Shown here: positions 1-7,272 of the stretch, one piece after another
How the letters are laid out: the number at the start of each line of letters is the position of its first letter
Position numbering within the stretch: the stretch's first letter is position 1
Origin: Bdellovibrio sp. KM01
Lineage (GTDB): Bacteria > Bdellovibrionota > Bdellovibrionia > Bdellovibrionales > Bdellovibrionaceae
Reading direction: 5' to 3'
NCBI RefSeq assembly: GCF_013752535.1
Contig: NZ_CP058348.1
Location: 2,294,001 to 2,358,000 of the forward strand
Length of the DNA: 64,000 nt
Notes under the pieces: model-generated
What the model was told of the DNA's origin: nothing
The model's database searches: none
What the model saw: the letters and a program-made list of their open reading frames with translations, nothing else
Program-made: the position numbers and the translations under genes

Positions 1-455
1 CGGAAATCTTTGGTATTTAAAAGAGCCAGGATCGCAAAGTGATGCCACTCGGCCACGGCTTTGAAATTATCTAACGTGACTTTGTTCTGAGGCGAACGTT
101 TGGTTTTTAAAATACGGGCACGTAATTGCTGACCACTGCGCGAGTTTTCCGCAAGCTGGTCACGCGCCACCAGACGCATTAAATGAGCTTCTTCTTCAGG
201 AGTCATATCCAGAATCTGACTGATCTTGCTGGCAGAAGCTATAGATAAAGTCTTTTGGGAGTTCATCACGCGAGACAAATAGGAATGAGAGATACCCGCG
301 ATACGCGCAAAGCCGCGAAGACTCATGTTGCGCTGGGAAACCTTGCTGGAGAAAAGATCCTGCAAAAACGTCTGGTAATCTTGGTATTCGAGAGGTGAAA
401 TCATGGGGCTGGTATATGCAGCTTTAACGCGATTGTCCAGCTTGGTGGTGTCCAT
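1..455 (-). CDS. TIGR02147-family regulatory protein, N-terminal part (cut by window edge)
   Basis: Reading the minus strand from the ATG at 455 gives an uninterrupted frame to the window edge, so the C-terminal part is missing. The visible part has a helix-turn-helix of the XRE/Cro type (RGFARIAGISHSYLSRVMN) followed by a segment typical of the TIGR02147 family, which is abundant in Fibrobacter and Bdellovibrio. That family is thought to act in DNA-binding regulation; its targets are unknown. The start is uncertain: the ATG at 455 sits inside a palindrome directly after a TATAAT box, which would make the mRNA nearly leaderless. The in-frame ATG at 404 (MISPLEYQDY) is an alternative; neither has a clear Shine-Dalgarno sequence. 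Confidence 0.8.
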   Translation of the reverse strand, partial: MDTTKLDNRVKAAYTSPMISPLEYQDYQTFLQDLFSSKVSQRNMSLRGFARIAGISHSYLSRVMNSQKTLSIASASKISQILDMTPEEEAHLMRLVARDQLAENSRSGQQLRARILKTKRSPQNKVTLDNFKAVAEWHHFAILALLNTKDF

Positions 456-463
456 TGGACACC
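447..463. promoter_or_regulatory. Perfect 17-bp palindromic operator
   Basis: The sequence ggtgtccattggacacc is an 8+1+8 perfect inverted repeat centred on 455. It follows the minus-strand TATAAT box directly, so it covers the expected transcription start and the upstream candidate ATG of the TIGR02147 gene. This position suits a repressor operator, and autoregulation is the simple inference. Confidence 0.6.
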
Positions 464-493
464 ATTATAATACGGTCACGAATCGCGTGTAAA
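464..493 (-). promoter_or_regulatory. Sigma70-type promoter of the TIGR02147 gene
   Basis: On the minus strand a TTTACA hexamer (488-493) and a perfect TATAAT (464-469) are 18 bp apart. This is a good housekeeping promoter reading toward the TIGR02147 gene, overlapped downstream by the palindrome at 447-463. Confidence 0.6.
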
Positions 494-499
494 AATCAC

Positions 500-847
500 C
501 TAATTTATAAAGAGCAAGTAAGTCAGGATCGGAGCCAGTTGCCAAGAAACCAAGTTCGCTGTGAGCGAGGCTTTCCATGTCGTTTTCAGAGGAAGTTTAC
601 CAAAATAAGCATGCAAGAAAGTTTCAGCAACAAAGGCAAATCCCTCGGCAAGCAGTATCGCCTCTATATAACTTAAGCGAGAAGCCATGATGACAAAAAA
701 TACAACGGGATGAGTAAGAGTGTTTGCCAAAGTGGTCAACACAAAAGTGGCACCAAAAGCCTTAAGCTTTCTGTAGAACAAAAAGTAAACGAAGACTTCG
801 ATCGTGCTCGATTGCAGAAAGATATAGACGTAACTAAGTTTTTCCAT
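500..847 (-). CDS. Small integral membrane protein, unknown function
   Basis: This 115-residue protein is largely hydrophobic, with roughly three to four predicted membrane segments and an Asn-rich junction (TTLANTLTHPVVFF). I do not recognise the family. Its start overlaps the end of the upstream gene (834-1166) by 14 nt, and that gene in turn overlaps the one before it, so the three genes at 500-1540 are probably co-transcribed and translationally coupled. Confidence 0.65.
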   Translation of the reverse strand: MEKLSYVYIFLQSSTIEVFVYFLFYRKLKAFGATFVLTTLANTLTHPVVFFVIMASRLSYIEAILLAEGFAFVAETFLHAYFGKLPLKTTWKASLTANLVSWQLAPILTYLLFIN

Positions 848-1166
848 GGGACTTTCGCAATCTGATTAACAAATACGAAGCCACGGCGATAAAACCCACC
901 CAGCTCGCGGTAAACCCGAGGTCTGAGAAAAGGTATTCACGTGCTTGCGTCGCTTGAAACAAATACGGATACAGATAGTGTTCGTCAGCACTTAAAATAT
1001 GAAACAAGCCCAGCGGCGTCAGCATCGTGGCGATTTCAAAATTCACATCACCCACTGAGCCCACCACCGTAAAGCCGCTCAATACAGACAGGGCCAGGAG
1101 AGAAACTCCCCACAGCCCTGCAAATAGAAAGTTTACTTTCTTTTTTGGCACGAATTGCTTTCCCAT
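834..1166 (-). CDS. Small membrane protein, unknown function
   Basis: This 110-residue protein starts with a basic stretch (GKQFVPKKKVN), then a membrane segment (about 12-37), a soluble loop (about 40-85) and a second membrane segment near the C-terminus ending in RLRKSHGKT. I do not recognise the family. AAGGTGA upstream of the ATG is a plausible ribosome-binding site. It overlaps the upstream secreted-protein gene by 34 nt and the downstream membrane-protein gene by 14 nt, as the middle member of a compact operon. Confidence 0.65.
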   Translation of the reverse strand: MGKQFVPKKKVNFLFAGLWGVSLLALSVLSGFTVVGSVGDVNFEIATMLTPLGLFHILSADEHYLYPYLFQATQAREYLFSDLGFTASWVGFIAVASYLLIRLRKSHGKT

Positions 1167-1540
1167 ACGTGAGAGTCACCTTCGTCTGTTTCTGGATCAA
1201 AGCTGTTGCCAACGCTGATCGTGCACTCAGTTGTCGAAGGAATTGTTTCGATTGGATAAGGACCACCGTAGTCTTGGTTTTTATTTTTCGGTTGTTGATT
1301 GCAATTAATGCGAACTGAACCTTCAGGCCCGGTGATAGTCACAGCGCGCTCTGTGTACCAAGGTGCATAAGAGCCGCTTACTCCCAAAGCTTCATAAATT
1401 TTATAAGCGTCGCCGCCTTTAAAAGAAACTTCGCCGTTAACAGATTTAACCGAGTTCACTTTGATATAAGGAATGGATGAATCATTGGCAGAGGCAGTTG
1501 CTGCAGAGACCAAAATAACTAGACCTAAAATAAGACGCAT
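1133..1540 (-). CDS. Small secreted protein, unknown function
   Basis: I place the start at the ATG at 1540, not further upstream, because AGGAG lies 7 nt before it and the protein then opens with a signal peptide (MRLILGLVILVSAATASA). The mature part is about 117 residues with three cysteines, one in CNQQPKNKNQ, one in TTECTI and one near the C-terminus. The family is unknown. It is first in a three-gene overlapping set with two small membrane proteins, which suggests a joint envelope role. Confidence 0.7.
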   Translation of the reverse strand: MRLILGLVILVSAATASANDSSIPYIKVNSVKSVNGEVSFKGGDAYKIYEALGVSGSYAPWYTERAVTITGPEGSVRINCNQQPKNKNQDYGGPYPIETIPSTTECTISVGNSFDPETDEGDSHVWESNSCQKRK

Positions 1541-1679
1541 AAAATCTCCTAAATAAAGGGTTGTTGTTGCTGAGGTTTCTAAGGGCAGATCGCAAAATGC
1601 ACAAGGGGCCCACCCGGGAAACTGGTTCCCGCTGGTCACCACGAGATATTTTCTACATTTTTTCGCGGCGTAACCCCAC

Positions 1680-1704
1680 GAAACCCTGATCCTTTATGGG
1701 TTTC
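1680..1704. other. Hairpin in the 1541-1877 intergenic stretch
   Basis: GAAACCC (1680-1686) and GGGTTTC (1698-1704) form a perfect 7-bp stem with an 11-nt loop. No clean T-run follows on either strand, so it is not a standard terminator. Between 1541 and 1751 I see no other gene or clear signal. Confidence 0.35.
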
Positions 1705-1751
1705 CCGTAATTCAAGCCCACTTTTTCCGCATTTTTTTATTTCCCGATTAA

Positions 1752-1877
1752 CCCCTGTCAGGGGGCAGATCGTCTTACTTACAACAGAGCATGGACGCTC
1801 TAGAGGGGGATGAAGGCCAAGGAAGGCCAGCTGACACCCTCCAAAAGGAAACGATCTTAAGAAGGAGGTACGAATTT
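1752..1877 (+). ncRNA. Candidate structured 5' leader of the small peptide gene
   Basis: The leader can fold into several nested stems. CCCCT/AGGGG (1752-1764) is a 5' hairpin. AGATCGT (1767-1773) pairs with ACGATCT (1851-1857) as a closing stem. Inside it are AGAGC/GCTCT (1786-1801) and GAGGG/CCCTC (1803-1841), the latter enclosing GGCC/GGCC. The closing stem ends shortly before the AAGGAGG ribosome-binding site, so folding could affect access. I recognise no known riboswitch consensus. The pairing is read by eye and is not an energy calculation. Confidence 0.35.
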
Positions 1878-1991
1878 ATGGAATTAAGAGAAGTTGCAAT
1901 GTTCTGCCTCTTCTACTCAGGAGTTGTCATGTACACCCTGTGGCTCACGGTGGCTCGAAAGCCCGAACGAGTGAGATCTTCTCGGAAGTAA
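1878..1991 (+). CDS. 37-residue single-pass membrane peptide
   Basis: The ATG at 1878 is preceded by a near-perfect AAGAAGGAGG ribosome-binding site. The product has one hydrophobic segment (VAMFCLFYSGVVMYTLWLTV, residues 6-25) and a basic tail (ARKPERVRSSRK). A longer in-frame start at 1791 lies inside the predicted leader hairpins and has no ribosome-binding site. A strong terminator at 2039-2067 closes the unit, so leader, peptide and terminator look like a deliberate small gene. It could be a regulatory small protein or the peptide of a toxin-antitoxin pair; there is no further evidence for either. Confidence 0.55.
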   Translation: MELREVAMFCLFYSGVVMYTLWLTVARKPERVRSSRK

Positions 1992-2038
1992 ATTTATTTT
2001 GTGGATCATGAGGGTTTGGTGGTTCCCCTCACGATTCA

Positions 2039-2067
2039 GGGGGAGCAGGTGCTCCCCCATTTTTTTT
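2039..2067 (+). terminator. Rho-independent terminator
   Basis: GGGGGAGCA and TGCTCCCCC form a perfect 9-bp stem with a 2-nt centre, followed by A and eight T residues. It ends the small-peptide transcript and insulates the aldehyde dehydrogenase gene downstream. Confidence 0.9.
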
Positions 2068-2125
2068 GTCTTCACGCATCCACTCGCTGCTTTACCTTAC
2101 GCTGTTCAATGCCTAGAATTAATGC

Positions 2126-3529
2126 ATGCTTGAACAACTCGTACTTCACCAAAAAGCTTTCGCTCAACATGCCCGTACTGAATCCTGGCACCAAAGATTT
2201 GATTATTTGGAATCATTGAAAAGCATGATCACCGATCATCAACAGGAACTGTGCAAAGCTCTTTACGAAGATTTTAAAAAGCCTGAATTGGAATCGTTGG
2301 CGACCGAGATCATGCCTCTTTTGAAAGAGATCCGTTTTACGCAAAAGCATTTGAAAAAATGGATGAAACCGCAAAGAGTTTGCACTCCCCTGCTTTTATT
2401 TGGATCTAAAAGTTACACCCGTTTTGAAGCTTTGGGCTCCTGCCTGATCATTTCGCCGTGGAACTATCCTTTATATTTAACGATCGCGCCCCTGGTTTCG
2501 GCCCTTGCGGCTGGGAACGCAGCGGTGATCAAACCGTCCGAGTACGCCCCCCACACCAGCCGTTTGATGCATTCTTTGTTATCGAAGTACTTTAAGACCG
2601 AACAGGTATCGGTCATCGAAGGCGGTCCTGAAACCACGACCGAACTTTTAAAGCAGTCCTTTGACCACGTCTTTTTCACCGGCAGCACCGAGGTCGGCAG
2701 AATTATACTGAAGGGTGCTGCTCACAGCCTGGCCCGAGTCACTTTGGAATTAGGTGGCAAGTCACCGACCATTATCGATAATACGGCGAACCTAAAACTG
2801 GCGGCGCAAAAGATCATCTGGGCGAAATTCGTGAATGCAGGTCAGACCTGCGTGGCACCTGATTATCTTTTTGTTCAAGAAAGCATCCATCACGAATTCC
2901 TTCAAACACTTAAAGCACAACTTCAAGAGAACTTCGGAAACAGCAAGGATGACGTGAAATCATCCAAGAGTTTCGCCCGTATCATCAACCGTCGTCATAC
3001 GGATCGCCTTAAAGGTTTACTTGAAGATGCGATCAGCAATAGTGCAAGCCTGGTTGCCGGAGGTGAAGTAGATCTTGAACAAAACTATGTCGCTCCGACC
3101 CTGCTTGATAACGTCGATCCGCACACCAAAGTGATGAACGAAGAGATCTTTGGACCGATTCTGCCGATTTTAAAATTCAAGGACATTGGGGAGGTCGTTC
3201 ACTTTATCAACGAACGCCCCAAGCCATTGACCATTTATTGCTATTCCCATTCCGATCACAACATCAAAAAATTGATGAAGGAAACAAGTTCGGGAACATT
3301 GTCGGTGAATGACTCCTTGATTTCGTTATTGAACCCGAACCTTCCATTCGGCGGCGTGGGTGCAAGTGGTCTAGGTGCTTACCATGGGTATCACGGATTT
3401 GAGACCTTCTCCCACAAAAAGGCGATCTTCAAACAAGGCCTTGCCGGAAGATTGATGGCGATCATCTATCCCCCCTACAACCAGACCAAACTTGATCTAT
3501 TAAAACAAATCATCCGCTTTAAAATTTAG
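2126..3529 (+). CDS. Aldehyde dehydrogenase family protein (class 3-like)
   Basis: This 467-residue NAD(P)-dependent enzyme would oxidise an aldehyde to the acid. Visible signatures are PWNYP and KPSEYAPHTS of the cofactor site, FTGSTEVG of the Rossmann loop, the general-base glutamate in LELGGKSP (about residue 208), the catalytic cysteine in NAGQTCVAP (about 242), and EEIFGPILP. The length and a hydrophobic C-terminal tail without a large oligomerisation extension fit the class 3/fatty-aldehyde or coniferyl-aldehyde group. The tail (LMAIIYPPYNQTKLDLL) could associate with membrane, as in fatty aldehyde dehydrogenases. The natural substrate cannot be read from sequence. The gene stands alone between a terminator and a convergent antiporter gene. 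Confidence 0.93.
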   Translation: MLEQLVLHQKAFAQHARTESWHQRFDYLESLKSMITDHQQELCKALYEDFKKPELESLATEIMPLLKEIRFTQKHLKKWMKPQRVCTPLLLFGSKSYTRFEALGSCLIISPWNYPLYLTIAPLVSALAAGNAAVIKPSEYAPHTSRLMHSLLSKYFKTEQVSVIEGGPETTTELLKQSFDHVFFTGSTEVGRIILKGAAHSLARVTLELGGKSPTIIDNTANLKLAAQKIIWAKFVNAGQTCVAPDYLFVQESIHHEFLQTLKAQLQENFGNSKDDVKSSKSFARIINRRHTDRLKGLLEDAISNSASLVAGGEVDLEQNYVAPTLLDNVDPHTKVMNEEIFGPILPILKFKDIGEVVHFINERPKPLTIYCYSHSDHNIKKLMKETSSGTLSVNDSLISLLNPNLPFGGVGASGLGAYHGYHGFETFSHKKAIFKQGLAGRLMAIIYPPYNQTKLDLLKQIIRFKI

Positions 3530-3534
3530 AATTA

Positions 3535-3554
3535 AGCCGACGAAGCCGTCGGCT
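3535..3554. terminator. Hairpin between convergent genes
   Basis: AGCCGAC and GTCGGCT form a 7-bp GC-rich stem with a 6-nt loop. It overlaps the stop codon of the minus-strand antiporter gene and lies just after the aldehyde dehydrogenase stop. The flanking T-runs are poor, so termination is plausible but weak. Confidence 0.45.
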
Positions 3555-5772
3555 AGGCAAGATCCAGGATGCGCGAGCGATCGCCTACGATCCACAGAAG
3601 GTCGTCGATTTGCAAAATCTCGGCAGAGTCGGGATTTAACATACGGCGCCCCTGGCGTTCGATGCCGACCACCAGACCATGGGTTGTTTCCCGAAGCCCG
3701 CTGTCACGGATGCTTTTTCCCAAGAACGCCGAATTTTCAGTTAGCAGATATTTTTCCAGAGAGTATTCCGAAATCTCTGAATCAAGAGTTTGGTAATCTT
3801 GTTCTGCATCGATAAACTCTTTAAAGACCGCGAGCTGAATATCATTTCCGATCACGAATACGATATCTTGAGGCATCAACATGACGTCTGCGCCGGGGGC
3901 CATGATTTTTCTGCGCCCGCGTTCAATCAATGCCACGGTCACACCAAAACGTTCACGAATAGAAAGTTCCGACAAGGGCAATCCCACATAGTGAGCTTCT
4001 GCTGGCACACGGAATTCCGTTAAATGGGCATCCCAAGGCGCTAATGCTTGGCTGTGAGTTTTCGAGGCCACCTTATGAACGTCTTCAGTTAAATTCGAAA
4101 TAAAACGATTTTCAAACCATTGGTAAATGGCGCGCAGTCTGGTCGACAAAACATAACCAACGACGATTGCCATCCACGCCGTAATTCCCAATGCCCAACC
4201 TAGTGGTACAAATTGCGCAACCATTGCAGCGATCAATCCAACAGCCACCATGATTCTGGAAACCACAAAGACATAGTTCTGAGTTCCACGTGAATCGCCA
4301 GCGACCAGGCTATCAAATTGCTTCGTCCGACCAAAAGCCAATGCCCATAGGAATGGCGAACTTAAAATTAAAGTTGCCGTTAAAGTCAGAAACTTTGCAG
4401 AGCCTTCTTCAACTTGGTGATTTAACAAATAAGGCAATGTCACTCGGCCCATCAGCAAAAACACGCCAATCACGATCACCACATTCAAAAAAATCTTAAA
4501 GATGTAAGAACGGATTTGGTCGCGGGATTCTTTATGCGCCGTCATTGTGAAAGAAAACATCGAATAACGATCTAAAGAGTCAATAAGGTCCCGTGGCAAT
4601 TTTCTTTCAAGCAACCCATATGCTCCATCAGCCATTCGAATCATAAATGGCGTCGTAAAAGCTGTCACAACACTCACTGAAACGGCCAAAGGATAAAGCT
4701 CGGGCCTTACGACCTTAAACCCCACGCCGACGGTTGCGATAATAAAAGAAAATTCTCCAATTTGTGACAGACTCATACCTGTCTGCAAACTGGACTTTAA
4801 TGTTTGACCAGATAAGACACTTCCGACTGTCACTCCCAAAGTTTTTCCAATCAAGACCAACGCCGACAAGAGCAGAATTACCTGCCAGTGCGCAGTGATT
4901 ACATCCGGATCAATCAACATTCCGACTGAGATAAAGAACACGGCTGAGAATAAGGTTTTGATCGGATTCACTAAGTGGTGAATACGCTCGCCTTCGATCG
5001 TTTCAGCTAAGATCGATCCTGTGATAAAGGCACCCAAGGCTGCGGAAAAACCCACCTTCACCGCAAACACCACCATCGCAAGACACAAACCAACGGCCAC
5101 AACTAGAATCGTTTCTTCATTCAATAACTTTTGTGCGCGCTTCATTGCCGTCGGCAACCAAAAGATTCCCACCACAAACCACAGGGACAGATAGAACGCG
5201 AGTTTTAGGAACGACAGCAACATATCACTGCCCGCGAATTCACGAGTCAGCGCAATTGACGTTAGAAATACCAACAACAAAACTGCCACAAGATCTTCGA
5301 TGACCAGGACACCCATCACGATGCTGACGAATTTCATATTCTTGAAACCCATCTCTTCAATCGTACGCATGGAAATCGACGTCGAAGATATTGCCAAGAT
5401 GCCGCCCAGAAACAGGCAATCCATCAAGTCCCAACCCAAAAGCTTACCCGTCGTAAAACCGATCAGGGTCATGAATCCGACTTCGAACAATGCCGTCACA
5501 CCAGCCGAACCACCCACACGGAACAGCTTCTTAAAACTGAACTCTAGCCCCAAGGCGAACAAAAGAAAAATCACCCCGATATCTGCCCACAACTGCACGC
5601 CTTCAGCACTGCTGACAGTTCCAAATAATCCGACTTTAGGTCCGATCAAAAATCCGGCAACCAGATAACCCAAGACGACGGGTTGATTTAATCTTTTAAA
5701 GAGAAGAGTCACGATACCTGCGGTACCAAGAATAAGAGCCAAATCGCTGATCATTGCCGGAAGACTGTGCAT
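3553..5772 (-). CDS. CPA2-family cation:proton antiporter with two RCK-C domains
   Basis: The 739-residue protein has a Na+/H+ exchanger (CPA2, KefB/RosB-like) membrane domain over about residues 1-400 (VLGYLVAGFLIGP, FLLFALGLEFSF, GFSAALGAFITGSIL, FSAVFFISVGMLIDP). Further hydrophobic segments extend to about 560, and two TrkA-C (RCK-C) regulatory domains follow at about 590-660 and 670-739 (GLPLSELSIRERFGV; GKSIRDSGLRETTHG). There is no TrkA-N nucleotide-binding domain, unlike the second antiporter at 18130. It probably exports K+ or Na+ in exchange for protons under ligand control. No good ribosome-binding site marks the start; the in-frame ATG at 5754 is possible. Confidence 0.9.
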   Translation of the reverse strand: MHSLPAMISDLALILGTAGIVTLLFKRLNQPVVLGYLVAGFLIGPKVGLFGTVSSAEGVQLWADIGVIFLLFALGLEFSFKKLFRVGGSAGVTALFEVGFMTLIGFTTGKLLGWDLMDCLFLGGILAISSTSISMRTIEEMGFKNMKFVSIVMGVLVIEDLVAVLLLVFLTSIALTREFAGSDMLLSFLKLAFYLSLWFVVGIFWLPTAMKRAQKLLNEETILVVAVGLCLAMVVFAVKVGFSAALGAFITGSILAETIEGERIHHLVNPIKTLFSAVFFISVGMLIDPDVITAHWQVILLLSALVLIGKTLGVTVGSVLSGQTLKSSLQTGMSLSQIGEFSFIIATVGVGFKVVRPELYPLAVSVSVVTAFTTPFMIRMADGAYGLLERKLPRDLIDSLDRYSMFSFTMTAHKESRDQIRSYIFKIFLNVVIVIGVFLLMGRVTLPYLLNHQVEEGSAKFLTLTATLILSSPFLWALAFGRTKQFDSLVAGDSRGTQNYVFVVSRIMVAVGLIAAMVAQFVPLGWALGITAWMAIVVGYVLSTRLRAIYQWFENRFISNLTEDVHKVASKTHSQALAPWDAHLTEFRVPAEAHYVGLPLSELSIRERFGVTVALIERGRRKIMAPGADVMLMPQDIVFVIGNDIQLAVFKEFIDAEQDYQTLDSEISEYSLEKYLLTENSAFLGKSIRDSGLRETTHGLVVGIERQGRRMLNPDSAEILQIDDLLWIVGDRSRILDLA

Positions 5773-5796
5773 ACATAAAGCGTACGCTCTCTGCCG

Positions 5797-5837
5797 GCAC
5801 CGAGCAACGGAGGAGCTTTTTACCTCCGCTCCGGTGA
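5797..5837. repeat. Imperfect hairpin downstream of the metalloprotease gene
   Basis: CGGAGG and CCTCCG form an inner stem around a 9-nt loop; outside it CACCG-AG pairs with CTCCGGTG with small bulges. It lies between two minus-strand genes. No T-run follows on the minus strand, so it may act as an mRNA-stabilising end or a weak terminator. Confidence 0.4.
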
Positions 5838-5846
5838 CTGCCTGCG

Positions 5847-6944
5847 TTATTTGGAATACATCTGCTGAATTTCACTAATAAGGGACTGATTGAACTTCAC
5901 AGGATCGATGTTTTGAGCGGCCTCTGCATCTTTAAAATTTTCTTCATAGTGTTTGCGGAGAACTTGAACCAATTTAGTCAGAATATGCTTTTGTTCATGG
6001 GGATTTTTGACTTTGTTTCTGATCACATCCCACAGTGCCGCGCGGGTCGGTGCCAGCAATAAATAAGGATGAAGGCTCTTATTGGCGATCGTTCCATTGA
6101 TATCTTTTAGCCATTGTTGAAAGTGGGCTTCGCCCCAACTTTTATCAAATTGACGATTTTCAATATTAATACGAATAAGATCTTTTTCTGAAAATTTAAC
6201 GGCCTCTTTTGTTTTGGGATCTTGGTAATATTTAAGTTGGTCCTTGATAAGCGCATTCCCCGACAGAGCATTAAAAATAATGCGCGGATCTTGAAAGCGA
6301 ACCACCGCCACCGTATCCGCGAAGAGTTCGTGATAGGCACTACTCACATCGCGCATCTTCAACAGTTGAGACATCCGCTTTCCTGCCGCCATCATTTCTT
6401 CCAGAGCTTTAGATTTCACAACCTCAGCTTCAGCTTTTTCTTGCGGCGTTGTCGCCCTAACAGCCGTATCGATAGCGTCCATATAGGCTTTTGTCGCCTT
6501 ATTAGATCGTTCCAAAATAGTGACCGATTCAATTTCCAAGGCATTCCAGGATGGAGAAAGCTCCCGCATGTTTTTATCAAAAATGGCATGACCATATTCA
6601 TGGGATAAAATTGCCGTGCTATATTTAGGATGATTGCCTTTGCCGCTTGGGTATTTCAAAAATGAAGACATCACGATAATATCGTTGGTCTTTCTAGAAT
6701 AAAGCCCGCCGACTCCGGGCTCAGCGATCTTGATATGAACTCCGTTGGGAACTGCCAGATCTCCCAAAAGAGCATCTACAGATTTAAGCAACGCTTCGTA
6801 CTGCTCGGACGTCAGCAAAGATTTTTCAGAAACTTCCAGGGCTCGCGCGGGCTCCAAAAATACCGCCTGGCAGCTCTCCGCCGCAAACAAGGGCCGAGCA
6901 ATAACTGTCAAAAGAATAGACAAAGCAACGTGCGAAGGCTTCAT
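5847..6944 (-). CDS. Secreted putative zinc metalloprotease (HEXXH)
   Basis: The start is taken at the ATG at 6944, which has GGAGA before it; the product is then 365 residues with an N-terminal signal peptide cleaved near RPLFAAESC. HEYGH at residues 115-119 matches the HEXXH zinc-binding/catalytic motif, and YHELFAD at 204-210 supplies a second His-Glu motif that could give the third ligand, as in gluzincin-type peptidases. Between them is a charged helical stretch (about 140-195). The C-terminal part is helical and unrecognised. Periplasmic or secreted peptidase activity is inferred from the motifs only. Confidence 0.7.
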   Translation of the reverse strand: MKPSHVALSILLTVIARPLFAAESCQAVFLEPARALEVSEKSLLTSEQYEALLKSVDALLGDLAVPNGVHIKIAEPGVGGLYSRKTNDIIVMSSFLKYPSGKGNHPKYSTAILSHEYGHAIFDKNMRELSPSWNALEIESVTILERSNKATKAYMDAIDTAVRATTPQEKAEAEVVKSKALEEMMAAGKRMSQLLKMRDVSSAYHELFADTVAVVRFQDPRIIFNALSGNALIKDQLKYYQDPKTKEAVKFSEKDLIRINIENRQFDKSWGEAHFQQWLKDINGTIANKSLHPYLLLAPTRAALWDVIRNKVKNPHEQKHILTKLVQVLRKHYEENFKDAEAAQNIDPVKFNQSLISEIQQMYSK

Positions 6945-7070
6945 AGATTTCTCCAATGAAACTCGACACTGCAAATCGCTCTCCCACTCCTAAACAAACG
7001 GAGATCCTTTTGGGGTGAAAACAAACAAGACAATGCCCCAAAACGGCCAACAAAAAACCGTCGCACAACA

Positions 7071-7193
7071 GAAGCGGTCAAAATGGTTCGTATACAAGGC
7101 GGAGGGTTATCCCCGCAGCGCAGGCGGGCTCATTGCCCGTCGGAGCGAGGAGATAGCCCGACAACGAAGGAGACGGACCATTTTCACCGCTTC
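7071..7193. repeat. 123-bp long imperfect palindrome
   Basis: The outer 21-bp arms (7071-7091 and 7173-7193) are inverted copies matching at 19 of 21 positions. The sequence stays partly self-complementary toward a CGGGC/GCCCG apex at 7125-7139, whose centre coincides with that of the outer arms. It lies between the start of the metalloprotease gene and the terminator of the downstream-lying subtilase gene. A reading frame across it (7015-7221) has no ribosome-binding site and an Arg-rich product, so I treat it as non-coding. As RNA it would form a long hairpin. Confidence 0.7.
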
Positions 7194-7221
7194 CACTCAA
7201 CCGGAGAACACCAATAAATAA

Positions 7222-7256
7222 AAAAGGCCCGCATTTCTGCGAGCCTTTTTTAAATC
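7222..7256. terminator. Bidirectional rho-independent terminator of the subtilase gene
   Basis: GGC-CGCA and TGCG-GCC form a stem around TTTC with one internal mismatch, flanked by A-rich sequence on the left and a T-run on the right. It lies 17 nt past the stop codon of the minus-strand protease gene and can work on both strands. Confidence 0.85.
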
Positions 7257-7272
7257 TATTTTTTAGATCAGA

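Noticed and set aside
455-676. 73-residue plus-strand frame
   Set aside because: It overlaps the promoter/operator and the minus-strand membrane-protein gene, and its product has no domain features.
1752-1877. c-di-GMP (GEMM) riboswitch in the structured leader
   Set aside because: The conserved GEMM core segments are not present; only generic stems are seen.
7015-7221. 68-residue Arg-rich frame on the plus strand
   Set aside because: It runs through the long palindrome and into the terminator, has no ribosome-binding site and no protein-like features.
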